In this document: positions 33,940-43,488 of the stretch, one piece after another
Layout: each line of letters opens with the position of its first letter
How positions within the stretch are numbered: position 1 is the first letter of the stretch
Source: Solicoccozyma terricola
Lineage: Eukaryota > Basidiomycota > Tremellomycetes > Filobasidiales > Piskurozymaceae
Assembly (NCBI GenBank): GCA_001600875.1
Contig: BCLD01000009.1
Coordinates: forward strand, 240,784 to 288,753
Direction: 5' to 3'
Length of the DNA: 47,970 nucleotides
The notes under the pieces: generated by a model
The model's input: only the letters and a program-made list of their open reading frames with translations
Told to the model about the DNA's origin: nothing
The model's database searches: none
Made by a program: the position numbers and the translations under genes

Positions 33940-36900
33940 TCAGACGGCGAGCTTTGCTGAAGGTCGAGGCTGAGTTTCGCCGGCAACGCGCTTCCGAGCC
34001 TCCTCGATCATTTGCCGCATGCTGGCTTCACGCAAGGGCTTGGTCAGTAGCGAGTCAGCGCCAGCCTCGTTGTACTGTGGAAAGGAGCACGGCATCAGCA
34101 TTTCTACCTGGACTGGTGCGTCGATCCGACGCACCTCCTCCTGGTCCTCCTTCAACGCGTTGCCGGTAGCCCCGACGATAAAGATCTTGCTACCCATCTG
34201 ACGCAACTCTCTAGCACACTCTATGCCAGTCATCACGGGCATTTGGCTGTCAATGAAGGAGAGAAGCGTAAGCGACCATCCTTGCAGGTGCGGTATACCC
34301 CTAATAGAATCACTTGTCCAAGAAGACGATGTGGAACTGTTCCCCCCATGCGTCAGGTCTATGCCGCATGGCCATCATGCGTAACGCCACCTCTCCATTT
34401 TCTGCCGTCGATACCTGGTGGCCCAGTCGTTGCAGCATCCTCGACATGAGTTTGCGCGTGAGTCTGGAAGCGGGCAACTTTATCAGGGAAACGAACGTGC
34501 GAGCTGCTCTCCCGGAAGAGACTGACGGATCATCATCAACGACCAGCGCCTGTAATGGATTCGAGATCTCGGCAAACGACGACCCTTGCCGCTTCAACTT
34601 CGGAGTTGTGGCCTCTGCAGTCGAAGCCGGAGAGGCTGCAAAATGTTGACTGGCGTCCCAGTTCACCACGGCGGTAGAGATGTCTTGCCCGCTGCGCTCT
34701 TGAGTGGTCGCTGGCAACGCCGGCGGGGACCCTCGGTCGTTCATCTCGATCGCTGCTTCAGCCGGCAGATTGCCTTGAAGCTGCGTGTCGACCGCGGAAG
34801 CTGTCACAGAGCAGTTGGTGAACACAACCCGGTGTCTTTTGGCTAGCGCAAGATCTAGCTCACCAGCCAGTTGACGACTCAACACAGACAGCTCAAGCTC
34901 TGGCGCCCGTACGTCTGGGGACTCGGACTCAAGGTGCGGATTTGGCGCACGTACCATCTCTTCGACTAGTCCATGGCCAGGCCCGTCATAAAACTTGTCG
35001 TTGACGATGACGGACGGTTGCTCGCAGACTGCCTGCTGCTCGGTGGACAGCAGTGAAGAAGTCCGGTTTGATTGACGCACCCCGTCCCCAGTCGTGGGTG
35101 GTGGCTGAAGACGTCAAGCAAATCAACTCGAGACAGCTATTTCTCGTGTAGATTACTAAACTCACGAGCAGGAGAACAACTTCGAACCAGAAGCACGATC
35201 CCTTGCCGAGCTGACTGTCAACACCCAATCTTCCACCGCACAGGCGGATGATCTGCATGCACAGAGCCAGGCCGAGNNNNNNNNNNNNNNNNNNNNNNNN
35301 NNNNNNNNNNNNNNNNNNNNNNNNNNNNNNNNNNNNNNNNNNNNNNNNNNNNNNNNNNNNNNNNNNNNNNNNNNNNTTGACGATGACGGACGGTTGCTCG
35401 CCGACTGCCTGCTGCTCGGTGGACGGCGATGAAGAAGTCCGGTTTGGTTGACGCACCCAGTCCCCAGTCGTGGGCGGTGGCTGAGAACGTCAAGCAAATC
35501 AACACGAGACAGCTATTCCTCGTGTAGATTACCAAACTCACGAGCAGGAGAACTATTTCGAACCAGAAGCACGATCCCTTGCCGAGCTGACTGTCAACAC
35601 CCAATCTTCCACCGCACAGGCGGATGATCTGCATGCACAGAGCCAGGCCGAGGCCACTTCCCTTGCCGCCTTGACGGCGACCGATCTCGGTTTGTACGTA
35701 TGGCGAAAAAAGGCGGTTGCTGCATCGCACGAGTCAGTGCCGTTATCGACCTGCCTGTCTTGCCAAGGTTGCACTCACTCTCTGACGTCTCGCATCTGCA
35801 AACCTACACCCGTGTCATGCACCTCCACCCTGACGATCACCTTGGTCTCGGCAGGCTTCCGAGGAATTCTCACTCCCAAAGGTTGAGTCGACGACACGGA
35901 CTCTCTCATGTCCCTGATCTGTCTAAGGCGTTCGACAGAAATGGGCATCGGCGCCGAGTCGTCGTTCTGGCTTATCGATGTCTTCTCGGCGTCGGTGGAA
36001 AGCGTCGAATCTGGAGTGATTTCCACCACGCCCGAGTCCGGACTCTGTTGACGAGTACATTCGACATGCTGCTGTTCATGTTCCAGCTCGAGGTGTTTTT
36101 CTTCCACTGGCGGGATATCTGGTGCGTTGCCGGTCGAGTCCGCTCGAGGGAACAAGAGCTTGGTCACGATCCTCACGCTACCCGATGGGCAGAATTTGCA
36201 AGCATTCGACACGAGGTTGGACATGACCTGCCGCAAGCGCATCTCGTCTCCAATGAAGACGCCGCCGAACTTGTCGATGTCGGGGTCCAGCTCGGCGGTG
36301 AGCGAGAGGCCAGCGGACATTGCCTGGGACCGATGCGAGAGGACGACCAGTTGCACCGACTGGTGGAAGTCGAACGGCTTGCGAGTTTGGGTGAACTGGG
36401 CATGCAAGGCTTGTGATCAGCGGCAACGGAAGCTGAGGAGCAAAACCACCCCACGCACATTACCAGAGGCCATGCGATTGAACGACAAGACGTCATTCAG
36501 AACCTGACGACGCCGAGAAAGATCAATACTGCGAACGACAAGCTCCCTTCGACCGGCTCACCTTTTCCATCATGGACAAAGAACCGGTAAGACCGTTGAG
36601 AAGATCCCGTTGGTCCGGATTACACTCCTTAAAGACACCCTCGCCTTCCAGGTTCTGCGTGGCAAGAACTGCAGTCGTGCGTCGTGAGCAACTCGGTGTC
36701 AGTACCAGCGAGATGAGCGTGAACTCACCCGCCGTATTGAGAGGCACTCGGACCTCGTGGAAAATGTACGAGACGAAGCGTTTCTTGCTGTCGCTTGCCT
36801 TGCGTTCGGCGACCTGGGCGGCTTGAGTGGCTCTACGGGGCGGTTGGCGTGAATGAGGCTGTCCGATTGCATGGTGACCATAGGTCGACGCACCTGTACT

Positions 36901-38738
36901 GAAGCTTGAGTTGCGTTCGGAGTTGGAACTGTATCACGTAAAACGCATTAGAGCTTCCCGCCAGCAGACCGACAAAACGCTGGATGCAATTACCAGCTGA
37001 CGATCCGCCATCTCCTTTAGATACGAGGTGAAGAGGAGGCAGATGTGGAACAGGATGAAGTCGATCATGTTCTGTGGCCGGCGAGAGTGAATAGATCAGA
37101 ATGTGGCGGTAAAGTAGCGTGCATCCTGACTTCACTCACTCGATACACCAGCGCCGGCGTACCGTTCACAAGTAATAATCCGATAACAAGGGCTATCCAG
37201 ACCACCATTCCGAGCATGTGCCAGTCGCGCCTTATACCGAGAGCGAAAACCGCAAGCACAGGAAGACCTGACGGCGATGGCTATAGTCAGCTACTGTGGT
37301 CAAGATAATCGGGATCGTCAACCATTAAGTACCGATGGCCCAATCTGATCGAAGTGAGGGGTGCAATGTCACCATCCGCATTGCGACGAACCAGAGCAGA
37401 AAATAGAAAACGCACAGAACAATGCGAGGAAATTCTTGCTTCCACACTGGCGATGATTCGTGAAGAAGCCACAGAGATGCCTGTTCCAGCGAGTTGCAAA
37501 ATTTGTCGTCACGCTTCAATCAGCCATTGCTGAAATGTACACTCACATTTCCACCAAGACGACGAACGACATAACCCACCTACCGAACAAAAGGAGTTCA
37601 GCGGTCAAAGATGACTGAAAATTCGAGAACCCGTCGAACGACTCACGTTGCACAGAATAGCCACGCCTGGTACAAGAACGGCCAAAACCTGCCCAAATCG
37701 AGGATGACAACCAAAGGCAACGGCAAGATGAAGAACTGCAGCGTAGGTTCGACGATGAGCGACGACTCCTGGACCGCGATCTGGGTAGAACCCACCCCGG
37801 CGATTCCGAAATATCCATACCACGTAAATGCGCTGCGAGGTGGCGCCTGGACTGCGGTCGTGAGGAGCCATGCGATGAGGTAGACTATCAAAAACGGAAG
37901 CGAGTTGTTAACGGCCGATGAAGGCAGATACCGATGGACGCCGCATGCCGACGGCTCCACTCACACAGCGATGCGGCAATGGCTGCTGGCCGCCAGGCAA
38001 GCCAGCGCTGACAGTAGCCAAGGCAATTTTATTCTTGCGGCCGTCCAGCAAAAGTCGTCCCATCCAGCTCACCTCCTTTTGATAGCTCTTCTCCTTGGCC
38101 GTCTCTGGGAACTTGCTGTCGAAAAAGTATCTTACAGCTGGCAAACACCTCTCCACCAGCAGCTCCCACGCCGAGGTGCGCCTGATCCAGCTTTTTCTTC
38201 TATCCCTACGAATGCTGCTTCCATCTCCCGCCCTCATCCCGCTGACCCCGTTGTGAGACGAGTGCAAGCCGTCGGTCGTGGTAGGAAGACCGGTGCCGCC
38301 AACTGTTGGCGTCGCGGCGGATCCGTTGTCCGATTCGGAGGATGGGATGTATTGTCCGAGGTCAGATTCGACGGCAATGTGGTGAACGGGTTCTGGGACT
38401 GCTCCTTCGTCTCCGTTCTCCTCTGTCGGCTCGTACCCAGGCGCCGAGCGGCTTTGACTACCACCGCCGAGTCTTCGGAGCGAGACGGGGACATCCCCGT
38501 ACTCGTTGCTGGACTGGGACGTGGTCGATGGGTGGGAGGGGTTGCGCACATGCTCCCTCATCCCCTCCCACGCATTTCGCAAACCGACTCGCGAGAAGAA
38601 CGGAGCTGGTGAAGCGAATCGTGTCCGTGCTTGTTCATTGCCGTGACGAGAGCCATGGTGCCAAAGATCGTCGTCGCATTCCACCTGATCTACGGGCTCT
38701 TCAAAGTCGTCATCTGCTTGGGCATCCTGCCACTGCAT
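33940..38738 (-). CDS. Membrane hybrid histidine kinase with receiver domain (crosses assembly gap)
   Basis: Seventeen exons on the minus strand: 38738-38073, 38007-37965, 37884-37647, 37579-37547, 37480-37333, 37267-37140, 37071-36994, 36928-36894, 36832-36729, 36668-36562, 36503-36464, 36409-35779, 35719-35542, 35480 to 34527 (across the gap), 34463-34314, 34246-34135, 34074-33940. The N-terminus is acidic and disordered, then several membrane helices. HisKA has the phospho-His in FVSYIFHEVRVPLN (about residue 480). HATPase has the N box (NLVSNACKF), G1 (DTGVGL), F box (LFSPYV) and G2 (GKGSGLGLAL). A disordered linker leads to a receiver with VDDDP, phospho-Asp in VFLDNQMP (about 1050) and the TKP lysine. 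It should feed an osmotic or stress phosphorelay. Exon 14 is in frame only if the flanking 276-bp repeat is collapsed. Phases around exons 3-5 do not reconcile, so one join there is wrong or a base is miscalled. Length about 1130 aa. Confidence 0.85.
35001..35276. repeat. 276-bp duplicate, copy A (left of gap)
   Basis: Near-identical to 35377-35652, same orientation and same length, with scattered substitutions. It ends exactly where the N run begins. It repeats the end of kinase exon 13, intron 13 and the start of exon 14, so it looks like an unmerged contig overlap. Confidence 0.9.
35277..35376. other. Assembly gap of 100 N
   Basis: One hundred N, a conventional placeholder size. It is flanked on each side by the same 276 bp and falls inside exon 14 of the histidine kinase. 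Confidence 0.98.
35377..35652. repeat. 276-bp duplicate, copy B (right of gap)
   Basis: Starts exactly at the end of the N run and matches 35001-35276 over its whole length. It continues without break into kinase exon 13, so this copy joins the upstream part of the gene. Confidence 0.9.
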
Positions 38739-38965
38739 TGTATCATGCTCAACGCTTTGGGGAGATCTCGTCTGGCCTTGCGACGGTGCGGTAGCTGTGG
38801 ATGCGAGTCCTGTAGCTTGCCAGTCCGGCCTCTGTGGTGGACGCGAGAAACCCCTCGACGACCAAATTTATGTCACCAGCATTCGCCGTGGATGTGATGT
38901 CTCGATGCTTACACAGGCCGTGCCGACGGCGGGGCGATTCCGAGGCACCCGTGTGCTGTGGCGAA

Positions 38966-39025
38966 TCTCTCCCCCCTCTCCCCCTCCTCACACCCCCACA
39001 CCCCACACCCCATCCCCACACACAG
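38966..39025. repeat. Pyrimidine/CA-rich low-complexity tract
   Basis: A C-rich run of CCCCCTC and CACACCCC steps about 230-290 bases upstream of the kinase start codon, on the promoter side. Confidence 0.7.
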
Positions 39026-39725
39026 TCCAGGTTCTAGATCCCACGTCTCTTTGACGCCAAGAACCTCTAATATGGTGTCGAGGCTCAGTCCGAAGTGTGG
39101 GAACCAGTGGTTGAAAGCAGCAATAGGTTATAGTAAGACCGTGTTGGTTGCATCGTTCGTTGGCAAACAAGGCGAGAGACGACTGCACCAAAACCTCATC
39201 AAAAATTCATAATTCAAGCGGTCAGGATGTGTTAAGCGAGGATCTTTGCCGAAACAACTACTCCGACCATTTATGTGGGATTTCTTTATATTTCAACGAA
39301 ATGCTCTTCCGCGCCTTCACCCAGGAAACCTTACCTTTAGTTACTACTTCTAGAACGTCAGTGTGTCCCAGTTGGTTTCACTACTCATCAGTAACGAGGC
39401 CTGTCGCCAGCTTGCAGATCAATCACGACACTTTGAGCCAAGGAAACCGTAGTCTTGGGTACCAAAAAACGCACCGACGGAAACCTGCTATTTCCTGACA
39501 TGTTAGTATGGTTCGATGCTGTCTGCTGTATGGTAACAATAATGTGGAACGTTGAGTCCTCTAGTCCTGGTTAGAATGGGTTTCTGCGCAGATGCTTGGA
39601 AGATCACACATATCGTTTGGGCCTTCTGCGGTTGTTCTCACAAACCTCATCGCTAGAACGCTTGTGTGCACGATCTTCGATAGAGCCTGCGACTCAAAAT
39701 TGTCATTTTCAATTAGAGTCTGGCT

Positions 39726-39747
39726 TACATCCTGATACATCCTGATA
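39726..39747. repeat. 10-bp tandem repeat, 2.2 copies
   Basis: TACATCCTGA twice in a row plus two bases, just downstream of the beta-lactamase-like gene. Confidence 0.85.
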
Positions 39748-39783
39748 TTGCAATCCGGGATGTTCCTTCAGTCCTGAGTGGTC

Positions 39784-41340
39784 CTAAGTGGACAAGTTCT
39801 CGTACAACGTCCTCTCAAACTCCGTGATGGTACGCCCTACGATGTTGTCGTTCGAGGGGCACAGGATATTCGTGTTACATTCCGCTGCAATCCCTGTCGT
39901 CGGGTCGATCCAGAAGACTGTCTTGAGAGCGCCGTTCCAGCAACCACTACCTTTCTTACGACCCCACTCGCCGTCCTCGAGGTACAGTGCCAGTCCTGGC
40001 GAGTGCTGGACATTCTGCGGGGTTGGTGTAGGGTGGTGGTAGAATTGGCCACGCATCATCTGGCACAGCGACTCGAGTGCCTTGGGGGTCTCAAGGGCGG
40101 GTGTGAAGAGGGCCTTGAAGGCGGTTTGGGAGATGAGTGGGTGTGAAGGGGGAGAGTGGTATGTGGGGGAGCACTTGAGGATGGCCTGGAGAAACTTGAG
40201 GTAGTCGCGAGTTGTGCCATACAATCCGCCACCGCTGCAAAGAAGGACAGTCGTTTAGCCTGCACCTCGAGTAGCGTTCAAAAGTAGAACGAACCCGGAC
40301 AACACCTTGACATCCTCCACCTTGGTTGGCTTCCCCAAGGGCGACTCTTGCATTACCTTGAGCTCACCTGTCGCCGGGTCCATCGTGCACGGCTTGAACT
40401 GCCTGCTAGTGATCTCAGGCTTGGGGTAGAAGGTGGTGCTGGCCATGTCGCAAGGTCTGAAAATGTGCTCCTGACAACAGTAACAAGGGTAAGAGATTGG
40501 GCTGAATGAAATAGCAAGGGAGGACTCACGATAAAGTAATCCTCCAAGCTCTTCCCAGATACTCGTTCGACGAGGAAGCCTGAAGTCCGACAATGGGAAT
40601 CCATTAGCAGACGAACGGGGGGTGCCTTCAAGCTGACACCTACCCGCCCAGTCTATCGAGATCGAGTATCGGTATTCAGTGCCAGGCTCGTAAATCAATG
40701 GCTGGTTGAAGGAGTTTTTGCTGGTAGAGTAATCCCCTCCACCATTTTGCTGGCACCATTTCTTCATGTCGTCACCACCTGACCAATCGTAACACATACC
40801 AGCCGAGTGAGACAGAAGCATCTTGAGTGTGATTGGGTTCTTGGATTTTTTGAGGATCGGTCCGTCGCCGTTGTAACCCTCCAGGATGTCCACGTCCTTG
40901 AGCTCTGGAAGGTACTTGATGATGACCTGTGGGTCGTCGAGAGACAGCAAACCACGGTCGATGAGTTGGTGGCAGGCGACCTATACATAACCCTAAAGAT
41001 CAGATTGGGCCTTGGCCAGTGCACAAGAGCAAATGGACTCACAGAGGTCACGAATTTGGTCATTGAAAACATGTGCAAAGCTGGAGTTTAGTGAATTGGT
41101 GAGGAACTATTGTACAGTTCCAGGTTTGTCAATCTGCCGCTCACTCGTCTGGGCGTTCACCTTGCCGGCCTCTGGGTGCTCAAAGTCCACCCAACCACCT
41201 TGGTTTTCGTAGATGACCTCGTCTGCGTTGGTGGCGGCCATAAAGACGGCTGGCATTTTCTTGTTGTCGATGACATCACTGATGATCGAGTCGATGGCCT
41301 TGCGACCCTTTTCGGTCAGAGTCGGGAGTGAGGTGGACAT
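39784..41340 (-). CDS. Class C beta-lactamase-like serine hydrolase
   Basis: Six exons on the minus strand: 41340-41145, 41080-41043, 40980-40644, 40579-40530, 40470-40295, 40234-39784; introns 59-64 nt; all phases agree; 415 aa. The nucleophile motif SxxK is S71-M-T-K74, completed across the first intron. The second motif is Y183-S-I (RYSISIDWAG), and the third is W365-N-G in place of KTG. LLSHSAGM at 133-140 and GGGLYGTTRDY are further family blocks. This arrangement belongs to the class C beta-lactamase/esterase/transesterase family (EstB, LovD). Fungal members hydrolyse or transfer acyl esters; some serve secondary metabolism, but no biosynthetic neighbours are seen. No signal peptide, so intracellular. 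Substrate unknown. Confidence 0.92.
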
Positions 41341-41864
41341 GATGAGCACAGGGCCACTGAGGCACTGCTGTGTCTGATGTTCTCAGGAGTTTCGACGCTT
41401 TGTGCAAGTCAGTCCATTTCAACTTTATATAGTTCTTCGCGACGTGAGATTCAACGCCGAGCCTGCAATTCTATAAATCGAACCCGCTTTTGAACGTTGT
41501 CGTGCCCTCCACATCATGCGATAATTATAACCCGAACGGAGGCTACCGTCTTGTCAATTCATGCCCTTTCGTTTAACACAGATTCTGCATTCAAATCGAG
41601 GAGAGAGCCTTGCTTTCCACCCAGGCCTTTTCGAGCCGCCTCTCGACGTTCTGCAAATTGCGACTAGAGACGATCCACTTGACGTGATGAGATGCAGACG
41701 ACTGCTTTGAATGAAGTTGGGAAGTTGCGACAAATCTGTCCGGCATTCGTCGAGCACGCCAATGATCAGGAAGGTGCTCGTCAAGTTAGTTCGGGTCTTA
41801 GAGAATGTTTGTAAGGATCTTGGAAAGGGCGACCCATGCGTTCGTATCCTCGAAGAATGCTTTG
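41341..41864. other. Intergenic region
   Basis: About 0.5 kb: promoter of the beta-lactamase-like gene (minus). Short frames on both strands, none recognisable; it may include further eroded parts of the transporter relic that follows. Confidence 0.4.
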
Positions 41865-42330
41865 CTGGCAAAGATCGTGCTTCTTGTACTTGTCGCCCTA
41901 TGCGGGTACTACTTGGCTGCGTTTCTCATTGACCACAAGATGTACGGACGTAATCGTATAAAGAAGTCGGCTTTTTTGGCAACTGGTTGCTGGTCGAGTA
42001 ACAACGGACGGTTTCAAGGCATGACAATTTGCCCTTTACCATGTTCGCCGAGAAAATACGCCTCCAGTTCCTACTCGCTGTGATGTTCCAATTCTTCCAC
42101 GACAGCCAGCACAATTTAATTCTTCGGAGGGGTTTTTCAGCAATTTGGGCCAAACTGGTAAGTTGGAGCATTCATTACATCGTGACCGGATATTCTGCTG
42201 CATTTGATCAATCAGCACGACTCTCCTACTGGTTGCCGAGGTCTATCCTACCAACTCCGATCCACCACACGGCTTTTCTCTGGAAAAAATTGCGAAACAG
42301 GCGAAGGACGATCGCCTCGGCTCGGAGCAA
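41865..42330 (+). pseudogene. Probable relic of a PHS-family phosphate/glycerophosphodiester transporter
   Basis: Three blocks in order resemble the second half of a PHS major facilitator. First is a helix and loop with GYYLAAFLID followed by YGRNR (41865-41970). Next is QQFGPNC at 42139-42158, interrupted by a GT-AG intron (42159-42215). Then comes TTLLLVAEVYPTNS and HGFS (42216-42290), the AEVYPT..HGFS block that follows helix 10 in this family. The blocks are not joined by an open frame, and upstream helices and the C-terminus are not recognisable. So I call it decayed, though a poorly resolved spliced gene is possible. It lies on the same strand 1.2 kb upstream of an intact member of the same family, suggesting an old tandem pair. 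Confidence 0.45.
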
Positions 42331-43488
42331 GTACATTTTTTTCAGAATGTCAGTTTCTGGTAATAGATAGATGATTATGCTCCGCCAAAACCGGTATGTA
42401 TTGCCGCATTCGTCCAGATCGCAGTTGCAGTATCTTCCATTGAAAGTATACTCTGGATGCGTGGAGTGCAGTAGTGTTTCAGGGAACAACTAAATAACTC
42501 GCATCACCATGGACAATGAATATTCGCTCAGACATTGTGGACAACGGTGTAGGCTGAAGCTGGCTGAATGTGTTCTAGGATGGTCTGACTCTTCGTTGTT
42601 GGTCTTCCTAAGTTTGTCTATCAGGAACATGTGTTCGTCTCTTTTCATTTATAGTTTATTCACCCCTTTCATGCATCTCATTTTTTATATAATTGCAACA
42701 CTCCGGAACCTGGCGGTGGTGCAGACGGAAGGGCGCGCGCACCAGGGGACGGTTGAGGTGTTGGACGAATTGTGACCGAGAGGGGGAGGCAGTGGAGGCT
42801 TTCGAGGCCGCCCTTTGTGGGACAGCCGGCGTGGACTAGGGGAGGCGAGTAAAGTGGAGGTTGAAAGTGTGCGACGGCGAATTGCGTATCACGTTTGCTA
42901 CCTACGAATGGTAGCTCCTGTCGGCCGGAGCCTCGCTCTCACCGCCGGGCGGCACGCGGTTCCACCTCGAGGCCGCGATGGTCTACAGGCCCCCGTCGCA
43001 TGGCTGCATGGCTCTGCCTTAGCGGCCACGCCACAGGAAGAGGTGGGTGCCAGAAAGGATACGACGTGAGCGAAAAACCATGGGAATCGCCGCAGCAGGC
43101 GCGACTGCGGCCATAATGCTGGCCACCAACTTTGTCTTCTATTCCTGTGGAGAGCTGGAATGAGTAGATCCCACGTTCGTTAGCGATGACACAATTTACG
43201 GTGTCCTTGTCGCCTGATTGCTAGTCACGTGACCTGCTCAAGATCACCGCGAGGGAAAATAAGTGTGCGCTGCGCTATCCCCTCGATCTTCACCACTTGC
43301 CTCCCACAAGGCCTCCACTACAGAGTATCGCAGATGCAACACGTTCGTTCTCATCATCTCCCTATGAGCTATTGTGATCCGTGCATTTTCCTTGACATTG
43401 GCCGTTCGGTGACTGCTATAAAGGCCCACATTCCGCTAGCCATTTCTGCCCTTTCACCCCGTCTGCATCGAGTCTCCTGTTAATTATC
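42331..43488. other. Intergenic region upstream of the Git1/Pho84-like gene
   Basis: About 1.2 kb with no gene seen. The last 270 bases carry promoter-like elements, listed separately. Confidence 0.45.
43226..43423 (+). promoter_or_regulatory. CACGTG site and TATA box of the permease gene
   Basis: A palindromic CACGTG at 43226-43231 lies 258 bases upstream of the ATG, and TATAAAG at 43417-43423 lies 66 bases upstream. CACGTG is the core site of Pho4-type bHLH factors that control phosphate and glycerophosphodiester transporters in yeasts; relevance here is inferred. Confidence 0.5.

Larger units (their letters stand above)
38739..39783. other. Intergenic region upstream of the kinase gene
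   Basis: About 1 kb: kinase promoter and 3' flank of the beta-lactamase-like gene. The kinase frame stays open to 38867 but has no further ATG. A C/A/T-rich tract at 38966-39025 and a tandem 10-mer at 39726-39747 are the only notable structures. Confidence 0.45.

Noticed and set aside
33592..33986. Minus-strand frames after the kinase stop, considered as a C-terminal extension
   Set aside because: The receiver domain ends normally with a stop at 33940 and no donor near it leads into these frames.
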